A stretch of DNA of 64,000 nucleotides. It comes from Helicoverpa zea (Eukaryota; Arthropoda; Insecta; Lepidoptera; Noctuidae). Positions 45,416 through 54,962 of the stretch are shown here, piece by piece. The DNA lies in the NCBI RefSeq assembly GCF_022581195.2, contig NC_061470.1:1054001-1118000 (forward strand). The letters are read 5' to 3'. Made by a program: the position numbers and the translations under genes. Below the pieces are notes generated by a model. That model ran no database searches and was not told the origin of the DNA. It saw only the letters and a list, made by a program, of their open reading frames with translations. Position 1 is the stretch's first letter, and each line of letters starts with the position of its first letter.

Positions 45416-45672
45416 GGGCCTTACTACAAAAACTTTAAACCCTGATTTACACTTGTCTAATAAAATTTTGGCTGCAAAATGAACCATATGTCAACGTCAT
45501 AAAAAGTTTTTGTGGTAAGACGGTAACCGTCTTACCACAAAAACTTTTTAACGTCAGTTTAAGACTTGTTTAAAAAAATGTCAAATTATGACGTTGACAT
45601 ATGGTTCATTTTGGAGCCACATTTTTTTTAGACAAGTGTAAAACAGTGGTTAAAGTTTTTGTAGTAAGGCCA
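45416..45672. mobile_element. Two tail-to-tail MITEs (copies 3 and 4) sharing a TAA
   Basis: Copy 3 (45,416-45,523, plus) lacks about 38 bp of interior. Copy 4 (45,527-45,672, minus) is full length at about 146 bp. They meet as 'gtggtaagacgg-TAA-ccgtcttaccac', a perfect palindrome around the shared trinucleotide. TAA also flanks the outer ends ('ctttaa|gggcc' and 'ggcca|taag'), consistent with 3-bp target duplications. The second copy therefore probably inserted at the TAA duplication of the first. Confidence 0.88.
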
Positions 45673-46026
45673 TAAGTGTTAATTTCCGTGTATCCAAGTA
45701 TCTATCATAACTATTAACATTCGTTTTGATGGGAATTGGGTACGTTTAATATATTCCTTTATTTACGTTTATTATTTCTACCAAAATTATCTTCGGGATA
45801 AGATTTTTTCCTTATGCTATGCTTATTCGCCCATCTTAACCATTTCACTGTCCACGAAGCAGACACAATAGTCAAACAATCGATGTTATTCACATTATGT
45901 TTGATGTTAGACTCATGGGATGGGAAAATTATTTATCTTGTTTTCGCCTTTTTTCTATAGCAGCATGTCGATTCTATAAAATATCACAACTCACTTCGAC
46001 ATCACTCTCACTTCGACTTCGATCTA

Positions 46027-46348
46027 AAGGTAGAATTCCGTGGACGCGACAATAGTCAACCTATGAAAATGTATGGCACCGTTGCCGAGGCCCGTGACAG
46101 TCGCGCGCGGCCGACGAATTTCGTAAGCTGCTCGCGGCATTGTCAACAATTTAATTCTGGTTTTACTAAAATTCTATAGATGTTATTAAGCGCTAGACCA
46201 TGTTGAGAAGCGTACGGCCGCGAGCGGCTCACGAAATTCGTCGTCCGCGCGCGACTGTCGCGGCCCTCGGCAGCGGTGCCATACATTTTCATAGGTTGAC
46301 TTTTGTCGCGCGCGGCTGCGACAATCGCGACCCACGGAATTCTACCTT
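46027..46348. mobile_element. GC-rich foldback MITE, about 320 bp
   Basis: Left arm 46,027 to about 46,138 starts 'aaggtagaattccgtgg' and includes 'acctatgaaaatgtatggca', 'gacagtcgcgcgcggccgac' and 'gaatttcgtaag'. The right arm from about 46,215 to 46,348 is its inverse, ending 'ccacggaattctacctt'. Arms are 100 bp or longer with scattered differences around a 75-bp AT-rich spacer. CpG content contrasts strongly with the flanks. No coding capacity. Confidence 0.85.
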
Positions 46349-46506
46349 AAAGTTTCGTGATTGACATTGTCAAACTACACTAGCGCTACACTATCGAGCG
46401 TGTTGACAAGTTGAACTAAATTAAAGTCGAGATTTTGACAGATCTGCCAAAATCTGTCTATCTATAGGGGAGGTAGGGGACAGATGGGCAGTTGGGAGAC
46501 ATGATG

Positions 46507-46543
46507 AAATCAGAATAAAAGGGGGGTCCTTTTATTCTGATTT
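46507..46543. repeat. 16-bp-arm perfect hairpin
   Basis: 'aaatcagaataaaagg' (46,507-46,522) and its exact inverse (46,528-46,543) flank a ggggt loop. It lies close to the left end of the 1.8-kb TIR element and may be a subterminal structure of that element. Confidence 0.85.
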
Positions 46544-47270
46544 GATCATAGTTTTTTTTTTATTGGGTAGTTTACGTTACCGACTGGTAACGGTGTTCAT
46601 CCATAGACTATCTGTCATTTCTGTGAGTTGTCAAGAACAAACACTCGTAAAAGTACTTAAATATTTTGTTGCGGTTTCGGATCGTTATAAAGAGAAAACT
46701 AATGAAAGGTATGTGTATTTTCTATTATTAATGATTGATTGTCAAAATCTCCAGTTACGATTATAGTAAGTCGATGCAATCCACACCTATTATAGAACCT
46801 CCTCCATATCCACCTCTAGAAGAGGTACTACAGCAATAGTTTATGGGCCCCACGTTTTTATTTTAGTCTAATATGACCGGGACCACCGTAGGTTGACAGG
46901 TAAGTAACTATTTTTTATTTTCTAGTTTTCAGTGCACATAAGATAAAACCGTTTTAGTTAAGTTTTTTTACCGATTTTTTTTTATAAACTAAATCAAAAG
47001 TGTCCAATGCTCCCTATGGTAGGGAGGCTTGGACATACCATGTAATGTATAATTTGTAAATTTTTGTTCTTCTTCTTCAGTGAAAATTTGTGAGGTTATA
47101 AATCTGCGCTAAAAATCCTTTATAGAATCTTGTTTCAGGTACCGTTGCCAACTCGATCTAGGGACTCCATATTTATCAGCTGTTAATTTTATTTTTTAAC
47201 CTTTTGATACCTCTTGTATTGCTCGTTATATTAAATCTTTAAGAATTTCCCGTCGCAAACCATTCTTTTT

Positions 47271-48075
47271 AACCCCCGACGCAAAAACGACGGGGTGTTA
47301 TAAGTTTGACGTGTCTGTGTGTGTGTGTGTGTATGTGGCATCGTAGCTCCCAAACGGATGATCCGATTGTAATGCGGTTTTTTTTGTTTAAAAGGAATGT
47401 CATTCGGGAGTGTTCTTAGCTATGTTTGGTGGAAATCGGTTCAGGTCTTCAAGGTCATCAGCTCGTTTGTTAGGTGTGATAGGAATGTTACACGCTCAGT
47501 TTACTTGCAAGCATATGTGGGATCTAAAATTTGAAATACTAATGTCTTCTGGAACCACTGAGCTGGTCTGCTGTTAGGACACGAAGATAGGAGACGTAAT
47601 CCTGAACTGCCTTTTAGTAAACCCATCGAGTTTGGGCTCGTTTAATTTGTCTTGACTAGTTTTCTTCATGTTTCTAATTGACGAGAACCTAATGCTGGAA
47701 ATGGGATGTGGCGGATGAAACCCTAGAATGATATATAACCCTGGATCAACAAAGGTCCATCTTTATTGTTTCTCAATCTGTGCAATTCTCCCAGAGCCAG
47801 TTTGTCATGAGGATTGTTAAACAGCTTCCTTTGGCTGAGATCGCATATAGCGAACCCATCATAAAAAGAAGGAAAAATTAAGGAGCTCCTTTAAAAAACC
47901 ATGAAATAAAATAAAATTATAAATTTAAAAAAACCCCCGACCCAAAAAAGTACGCAATTATTATGACAAAATGTTATAAACGATAAACCCTATAAAAAGC
48001 AAAAAGTAACTTTAAACACTACGTAAGTACCAACTAAAGCATGTCAGACTAAACAAAATTTTGACGTGTCGACGG
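47271..48075 (+). mobile_element. Dispersed 'aacccccgac' element, copy B, uninterrupted
   Basis: From 'aacccccgacgcaaaaacga' to 'tttgacgtgtcgacggt' this matches copy A at 18.1-21.0 kb through all three of its pieces, about 805 bp in total. It serves as the empty-site reference at 'gtggcggatgaaaccct' (LINE absent) and 'ataaatttaaaaaaac' (TIR element absent). It has a (TG)n run at 47,320-47,334, shorter than in copy A. No coding capacity recognised. Confidence 0.85.
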
Positions 48076-48253
48076 TTTTATTGAAACCGTTTAAATATCT
48101 CGTAATGTTGAAACTGATTGTAATTTTTAGGATAGCTCTTTGATTTTATCTAGCCAAACATAAGAAATGGTAATAAAAGTTGATTATCTGTAAAATCTGA
48201 ATTTTTTATGCAATAAATGTGAAAAAGTGCCCATCCCTCCCCTACCTCCCCTA

Positions 48254-48894
48254 AAGTATGAAATGACATTACGAATCGAAGTGAAATGCGAGTTGTTGAT
48301 CGAATTTTATAGAATCGCAGGACAGTAGTCGCAATAACATATGACGTATGTAGGCATATAACATAGGTATATAACATTCTGTGTGTGTACATAAACTATT
48401 AAACATACCCATTTACGAGTATAAGTGTTCATAAACCTACCACAAATCCAAAGTTTGAGAAAACCCAATCTCTTTGCAGTGACCGCTGTCCATTTCAGTT
48501 CATTTAAAATTATGAGTAGGTTAACTTGTCCATAACGTTTAGTGTATTTACAACATCATTTTAACAAAGTCGTCAAAAACCCGCCTATAAATTAAAAACA
48601 CCACCCAACTCCTCATTTCAGGTTACAAACGCCTGAAACCCAATGCATCTCGCATGTCAACCAACATTGCATAACTGCCGGTCATTGGCCGAACGTTAAC
48701 GCATAGCGCGCATGAGTCGCACCTCGTTACCCACACCTGGCTGGCTGCCAACCCTCGGACGGTAATCACCAGGGGTTTCTTAAGAACATATTGAATATGT
48801 ATTTGGTTTAAAATGTAATAAGGACGTTTGGAACACATGTTTACAACAAGCTTTCTGTCTGCGTGGTCATTTTCCAACAATATTGTCGAAAGAT
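48254..48894. other. Non-coding, no gene recognised
   Basis: Minus-strand ORFs 48,150-48,392 (overlapping the TIR end) and 48,623-48,880 show no recognised domain. A moderately GC-rich patch at 48,650-48,780 has no exon signals I can defend. Confidence 0.35.
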
Positions 48895-49120
48895 TCCAAA
48901 CTACCCGAATGCAGTTTAGTACCAGTGTTTTTCAGCGACAGCATATCTGACTCGGTCAACCTAGTTACCTACACAACCGGATTTCCATTGATAACACTGA
49001 TTGTCAGACTTTCTGGCTTCTCAGCACCTCTAAGAACTGTCTAAGATGTTCAAATGAGGAACTCGTCATGACAAGATGATCACCCATCCACGGAACGACC
49101 GCGCCAAGCGTTGCTTAACC
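48895..49120 (-). mobile_element. SINE with 5S-rRNA-like head
   Basis: On the minus strand the head (49,120 downward) reads 'ggttaagcaacgcttggcgc', 'ggtcgttccgtggatgggtg', 'atcatct'. It closely follows the A-box to C-box region of eukaryotic 5S rRNA (TTAAGCAACGtcgGGCGCGGTtagTaCtTGGATGGGTGAcC). After it come 'ttcctcatttgaacatctta' and the shared body/tail ('gaagccagaaagtctgacaa', 'ggttgtgtaggtaactaggt', 'accgagtcagatatgct', 'gtactaaactgcattcggg'). The 5' half of 5S is absent. Not a functional 5S gene. Confidence 0.75.
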
Positions 49121-50243
49121 TTATGATATATCGACACTTACGGGTATGCCGAAACATTATAATGCTGGTTTAAAAAGGCCAGAAATCTATTAAAAGCTCT
49201 AACTAAACTCCTTTTTGCTCTCGCTTCACGGTGGGAATTTCGCGACAAGACGCGTGGTGCTGACCACTTAGAATGTATCTTATGCGCGTGCGCATAGCTC
49301 TCGTTCAGCCGCTGGCGATCTGCCAGTCTCCTGAGATCCTGTCGCGACTTGCTTGAGAAACCATTAGATACGGTGTTGATGGTAATTTAAGCTGTTTTGT
49401 GATAGTAGATAATAAAGATGGAGAATTTCAATTTGGCCTTGGCAATTTTGGATGGTGACAATCTCGACTTTTTGCTCCACGTTGGCCACAGTACGCTTGG
49501 AATAGGGAAGGAAGGAAAATATAGGGGAGGCCTTTGCCCAGCAGTGGGACGGCATGGGCTAACAAAATAACTTTTGTTCAGCCGCTGCCGCTGTTTGAAA
49601 AGTAAGGTTTGCAGTGGTTAAGGATAAAGCCAGATGAGAACCACTTCAGTCTATTTTATAAGAGATTGATTATGGTCACTAATGCGAAAGGTTATTTTCA
49701 ACTGCCTCACAAACTAACGAAGAGATATCAGACTGCAAAGTTTTGAATTCCTCAAATATACAAAAACTTTCTTGGCACGAAAACTGAAGCGGATATTCCA
49801 ACAAAAATGCAGTTACAAAAATTATGCTCAGCAATTATCTTACATCACACCTACTGACCTATGTCAACACATATTTGAACTGCTCTCATCATAGGAGTCG
49901 TTGACCATTTAATGTGCTAGCATTCTGAATGTGGCGCCTGACCTGGCATTCTGCCAGCCCCATTAATACCTGTCGTGATGTTGAAGCCATTGATGTGGTG
50001 CACCTAGTTCGCAGTACTGGGCAATAAACAAGACTTGGATGGTAAACCTATGTAAAGCAAGTATGTATCACATGGTGGAAGACGACGCCCAGGGCCATAC
50101 ATGCAATCAATCGACTACGTAGTTGTTCGTATATAGGTATAGGTATTTCATAAAGGCCAGTGTGTGAATCGCCTCTGGTGATAAGTAGCGCATTGGAAAT
50201 CTGAAATTCCAAATACATTTCAGATGCAGTATCCTAGTTAAGT
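49121..50243. other. Non-coding with a LINE/SINE 3' end at 49,513-49,556
   Basis: 'taggggaggcctttgcccag' and 'cagtgggacggcatgggc' (about 49,521-49,558, plus) is a lepidopteran LINE 3' end of the 'cagcagtggga' type. The minus ORF at 49,364-49,555 is antisense to it. No host gene was recognised in the remainder. Confidence 0.5.
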
Positions 50244-50842
50244 AAGTAACACCAATCGAATATGTCGATAGCTATATATATCTAGGAAAGCTCATTTCAT
50301 TTAAAAACACACGGCATAAAGATGAACTAGACAGAAGAATTAATATGGCTTGGAAAAAGTTCTGGAGCCTGAAAGAAACATTAAAATCAAAACTTCCATT
50401 ATATCTTAAGAAAAAAGTCATGGACTCATGTATACTACCATGCCTGACATACGGAGCACAGACCTGGATCTACAATAAATACACGAAAACAAAAATACGC
50501 ACATGCCAGCGCTCTATGGAGAGAAGCATTCTAGGCCTAAAGCTCAAAGATAAACAAAGAAGCAGCGTTATAAGGCGCAAAACCAAAGTTATAAATGCGG
50601 TAACGCATGCAATGCGGTTGAAGTGGAAATGGGCTGGCCACATGATACGAACGAAGGGTGAACGATGGACGAAACTCGTCACAATATGGAAAGGTCCAAC
50701 AGGCAAGAGAGCTAGAGGCAGACCTATAGACCGTTGGACTGATGATCTACGAAAGGTAGCAGGAGACAACTGGATGGATACAGCAAGAGATAGAGTACAT
50801 TGGAAACAGTTGGAGGAGGCCTATACCCGAGAGGGGCCATGA
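50244..50842 (+). pseudogene. LINE polyprotein C-terminal fragment (RTE-like)
   Basis: The frame reads EYVDSYIYLGKLISFKNTRH, then DELDRRINMAWKKFWSLKET, with CILPCLTYGAQTW, RSMERSILGLKLKDKQRS and WKWAGHMIRTKGERWTKLVT. It finishes RARGRPIDRWTDDLRKVAGD with WMDTARDR..W..LEEAYTREGP. The YLG...R...AW..F, C.LP.L.YG..TW and GH..R...RW..D..K..G.W series is the standard region downstream of the RT palm in these LINEs. The frame is intact over the retained part; the upstream domains are missing. Confidence 0.9.
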
Positions 50843-50990
50843 CTTAATATTAAATTTAGCATTATTACTTTTTTTTAACTTTTTATATTACGCATAAGTC
50901 AAACTTTTTTTTTTTTTATATATTTTAAAATACTTATGTAATAGGATTAAGTCAAGGAAACAAATAAAGGCTTATTATTATTATTATCAT
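50244..50990 (+). mobile_element. 5'-truncated RTE-like LINE end
   Basis: The open frame from about 50,244 to the TGA at 50,840-50,842 is followed by a 145-bp 3' UTR ending 'aataaaggcttattattatt'. This is the (TTA)n tail typical of the group. The left border is abrupt, with no endonuclease or RT catalytic region, so the copy is 5'-truncated at insertion. Confidence 0.85.
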
Positions 50991-51373
50991 ATGTATGTCT
51001 CTTCCAGACCTCGGGACTATAGAGTCCCGGATTTTTGGGAGGCGAACGTGGGGCCGAAGCCAACACGCTGAAGCCCTTTTGAGACAACTTTAATGAAATG
51101 GTGACACAAAACCGACGATTATCCCTGTATACACTATAGAAATGTACCCAAGGACAATCCCCGGTTCTGTGCTAAACTATTGCTAACTATGGATGAAAAC
51201 TACTTGGGCTATTGTGATGGGATGCTAATGGACTAGGAATGGGGAAACTACGGGAACTATGGCACCTGCCGATGACAATGTATTAAATACATGTTAAAAT
51301 GGCAGGTGGAGACTCGCCAACTCACTTACTGGGCCCCCGGGAATCAGTCACTGATTATTATTATTATTATTAT
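50991..51373 (+). repeat. Second LINE-type non-coding segment ending in (ATT)n
   Basis: A GC-richer block ('gactatagagtcccggattt', 'ggcgaacgtggggccgaagc', 'caggtggagactcgccaact') runs from the (TTA)n tail of the RTE-like copy to another (ATT)n run at 51,352-51,373. The repeated (ATT) boundary suggests a 3' UTR of another non-LTR element inserted in or beside the first tail. No coding region was recognised. Confidence 0.5.
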
Positions 51374-53504
51374 CCTAGTTAAGTCAATCCACCTTAAGCA
51401 ACCCTTGTGATTAACACTCATTACATTTCTATATATGAAAAGGCCCATGCACTGCAGTGGAACAATATAAAGACTAATGAATACAATGTACCTATCCAGA
51501 GACGTCTATCGTTTTCTAACTGAAAAATAACGAAACTATTTAGCTTCAACCCTTCAATAAATATCTAGCGTTTATATTTTCAGTGTACTTTCACTCTTCA
51601 TAATCTCCATTTCAAAAAAGTGTACATTAAAACCAGTACCACATTATATACTTCCTAAAAATCCTGGCCTACAAATCATGGCGCCACCATTTCTCAGCGA
51701 CCTGGCAGTCTGCCAGCCCCCGTATATACCTGTCGCGTGAATATCACTTCCTTACTGCAATGTGAAGTTATTTGAAGACTGCAGTTTTTACTGCATTGGA
51801 ATTGCCTGCGGGTAGGGTGATTTGTGCCCGTGCAGACCTGAAACCTTTGGATATTTAACTGATGGTTTATTTTGAAGGTATGTATAAAAAATTGTGAAAC
51901 CAATCAAACTATGTATTTAGACGGTCGGATAGATACCAGTCGAATACCTAATCGTTCCAATGGGCGCACTGTATCATTCATCTCCAAAGTGATTTTTGAG
52001 CCATCATTATAAGCGCTGAAAATTAGTAAATGTCATTTTTATGAAAAGCAGCAAATCACAATTTCGTAATTTTCAAAAACTAGAAAACATTGTGTCATTT
52101 TCAAAGCCAAGGAAAAATGTCAAGGAGACAATATTTCACCGCCCACAATTTCAAACCTTTCACCTATACCTACACAAAAAACCCACGAAATTAATCGCAA
52201 AATTCACATTTAAACATAAATATAATATAAACATTGTAACTCTAATGCAATATACCACAATAAAATTTTGATATATCTCGATAAACGCATGTGATCAATC
52301 AAACAGTCATTTCGCATAATGACCGCCCGCAGGCATAGAGCGCAACTTCACTTTTAACCATTATTGATAGAACTTTTAGTCAAAACATCATTATTAAAGT
52401 TCGCATATTTTGCCAGTAATGTAGCCTAAGGTTTAGAAAGAGTTGACGCGTAAAAGTGCTTTGTTATTTACTTATGTAAAGTCTTACAGTAAATAAAATG
52501 TTAGGAATGTTATAATAAGACTGTTTCACTTCCATTCCTTATAAGAGTATGTCAACATTATCAACCAAAGTGCATAGTATCTAAAATATGTAAATCGCTC
52601 TAATGTATAAATACAAAACTCTTCATACTTGTATTTCCACTGGTCAAAGATTCCTATCAAGGACTTCAAGTATTCAGTAACCTTAAGTTGTTGTTCCTTT
52701 AACGTTTGATTCTTTTTATTCCTGAAATGAATATCATTAACTTGCCACTAGCAAGCCTAGCACTGTTAGGTACCTAAGTAGTGGATGAACGCATTTCTTA
52801 CACTCCTTGTCTTCCGATCACGTTATAACCATACAAGATGAAAGGTTGCAAACGTGTTTATCCACCTGTCAAGGCTACCAGAAGACATAATAATCATTAC
52901 CACCACAAAACAGTCCACATTAACTTGTAAATTGTCCACAGAAATGTCAAGAAACACACCTGAGCCCCACCTTCGAGTCTTAAGAATACGCTTAACATTC
53001 GTAAACGGATAGTGGTCACGACAATAGCTAGAAATAATTGCAAGCGTTCCCACGGGTCAAGTTAAACTGGACGAGAGGTCACAAATGTACAAGATTTAAT
53101 TTGGATTCTGACCCACCCATTGATCGCGTAAACTTTGGGTTTTATTACGTGTATATTTCGATAGCAACTGGTTTGTATTACTATGCTTTTGAAAAATTAG
53201 AAAAAAAAACTAGAAAAGAAAAGACGGTTTTACCATTAACGATAGTTATTTCTCAGTGTCAAAACAACAGGTAAGTGGCAAAAAATATACCTATCATTGG
53301 AAATTCAGTAAAAATATTCACCTATGTCCGGTTAGCTAAGCCGATCCTCGCCTTCATATAGCAAAAAATCTAAGCAGGTAACGATTTAAAAATAGAAATA
53401 CTAAAAATGTGTGAAATGATGACCATAAATCCTCACTGATTCTACACATTAAGATTTAACTCAGATACCTATGTATTATTCTGATGTTTGCCCGAAACTG
53501 TAAC
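51374..53504. other. Non-coding, no gene recognised
   Basis: A short LINE-tail relic 'ggcccatgcactgcagtgga' lies at about 51,442-51,462. Short ORFs (51,694-51,903 minus, 52,041-52,271 plus, 52,823-53,053 minus, 53,038-53,274 plus) have no recognised domain. Otherwise AT-rich DNA. Confidence 0.35.
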
Positions 53505-53625
53505 TGAAACCGGGTAACTGAGTTGAGGAGGTAAGATAGGCAGTCGCGTCATGTAAAAATCAGCTGCATCCATGGTTGGACTGGAATCCGATCCCAATAT
53601 AGTTGGGAAAAGGCTAGGTTATATA
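53505..53625 (+). repeat. Decayed SINE tail
   Basis: 'accgggtaactgagttgagg', 'aggtaagataggcagtcgcg' and 'agttgggaaaaggctaggtt' match the shared-tail SINE family in plus orientation, with several small deletions. It lies 68 bp from a well-preserved opposite-strand copy, so the two could fold back on each other. Confidence 0.8.
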
Positions 53626-53692
53626 CGGTAACTCATCTGAGGTAGAATATAGCAAATGTCGTAATACAATCGTCCAAATGTTAATATTATTC

Positions 53693-53955
53693 ATCATCCT
53701 CCGAGCCTTTTTCCCAATCATGTTGGGGTCGGCTTCCAGTCTAACCGGATTCAGCTGAGTACCAGTGCTTTACAAGAAGCGACTGCCTATCTGACCTCCT
53801 CAACCCAGTTACCCGGGCAACCCGATACCCCTTGGTTAGACTGGTGTCAGACTTACTGGCTTCTGACTACCCGTAACGACTGCCAAGGATATTCAATGAC
53901 AGCCGGGACCTACAGTTTATCGTGCCATCCGAAACACAGCCAATGGTGTCAAATA
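53693..53955 (-). mobile_element. 5'-truncated SINE, 12-bp TSD
   Basis: Perfect duplication 'ttaatattattc' at 53,681-53,692 and 53,956-53,967. On the minus strand the copy runs from 'gacaccattggctgtgtttc' to 'ttgggaaaaaggctcggagg' with an ATGATG tail. It is nearly identical to the corresponding part of 42,765-43,148 and stops just short of the tRNA-like head. Young insertion. Confidence 0.93.
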
Positions 53956-53967
53956 TTAATATTATTC

Positions 53968-54827
53968 TGAGGTCTTAATTCTCCAATCCATTAACAAAGT
54001 ATTTCCTAGCAACAGTGACAAAGTTCAACAGTACAACTTATCATATGATTCACATTTCATGAGTCACGCCCGTTATATTGTCATAACATCCATAACTTGA
54101 AACATTGGCGTGTTACCAAAATATTTTGCAAAATGGTTTGCATAATGCAGTTGAATGCAGCTGCAATATTTGAATGTCCCTGTTAATTATTTGGAGTAAT
54201 TAAAATGACTCATAAAGTTACCATGTTTTCAAAGCAGTTTAATCAAAGGTTGTAAATATGTATTAACAAAATTGGTTGCAAAAGCAACATGCTTATGCTA
54301 CCAATATTTTAATATATATTTAATATAAAGTTTTATGACAAATCTATACTTTGCCATTTTTGTCTGCAAAAAACATAGACGCATTAGTATTTGATGACTT
54401 TTCTAAATCTAAATTATTTACTAAAATATACCTAAGTACCTATGTAGATACTCAACTCTAGTCTTTTTACTGTTTTACAGGGAGACCACAAAGCATCACA
54501 AGCTTCTTTATATACAAAACACATCATGTCATTAATCACCACACTTGCTTTCACACTAAATAAAGTCGCCAAATATGATGTCAAAAACTCAACTCTTTTA
54601 ATAGCAATAGCAACTGACAAACCACAACACGTAATGGGACCACATATCAATACTAATAGTTAAATCCATCGATCAGTAAGCCATATCGAATGGAAAGTGA
54701 GCTATTGTCATTGTCGAAACAGAACCTTACTTGCATGACCTATGGCTGAACCATATGAAATGAGATGGTATCATAGAGAACAAAATGACTAACGGAGATG
54801 TCATGACGCAGGGGCTGCGGGATTGTT
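53968..54827. other. Non-coding, no gene recognised
   Basis: AT-rich. A 72-codon minus ORF at 54,432-54,650 has no recognised domain. 'ggctgaaccatatgaaatga' at about 54,744 recurs with changes at about 55,236. Confidence 0.35.
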
Positions 54828-54962
54828 CGAAAGAGTTACCGTGGCCCTAGTGCATAAAAGGCCTACGACGGAACACGACGGTTTTTAGTCAGTAAGAGTC
54901 TGACACTCCCTCACCGCTGCTAACCCACCGCGGGAGGGTCATTTGATGATTTTGACGTCGTT
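54828..54962 (+). repeat. Dispersed repeat 'gtaagagtctgacactcc'
   Basis: 'cgaaagagttaccgtggccc', 'ggtttttagtcagtaagagt', 'ctgacactccctcaccgctg' and 'ctaacccaccgcgggagggt' match the block at 28.28-28.48 kb and, more distantly, 60.44-60.59 kb. No ORF, TIR or tail is evident; class unknown. Confidence 0.7.

Larger units (their letters stand above)
46465..48253. mobile_element. 1.8-kb element with 'taggggaggtagggga' ends, hosting the 'acccccgac' element
   Basis: The left end 'taggggaggtaggggacaga' followed by 'tgggca' (46,465) and the right end 'tgcccatccctcccctacct' followed by 'cccta' (48,228-48,253) are inverse. TA abuts both ends. A hairpin lies just inside the left end (46,507-46,543). The interior contains a 74-codon ORF (46,542-46,766) with no recognised domain and a full copy of the dispersed element (47,271-48,075), which must be a later insertion. 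No transposase is recognised. Confidence 0.65.

Noticed and set aside
49075..49120. Functional 5S rRNA gene
   Set aside because: Only the 3' internal-promoter half resembles 5S, with substitutions, and it is fused to a SINE body.
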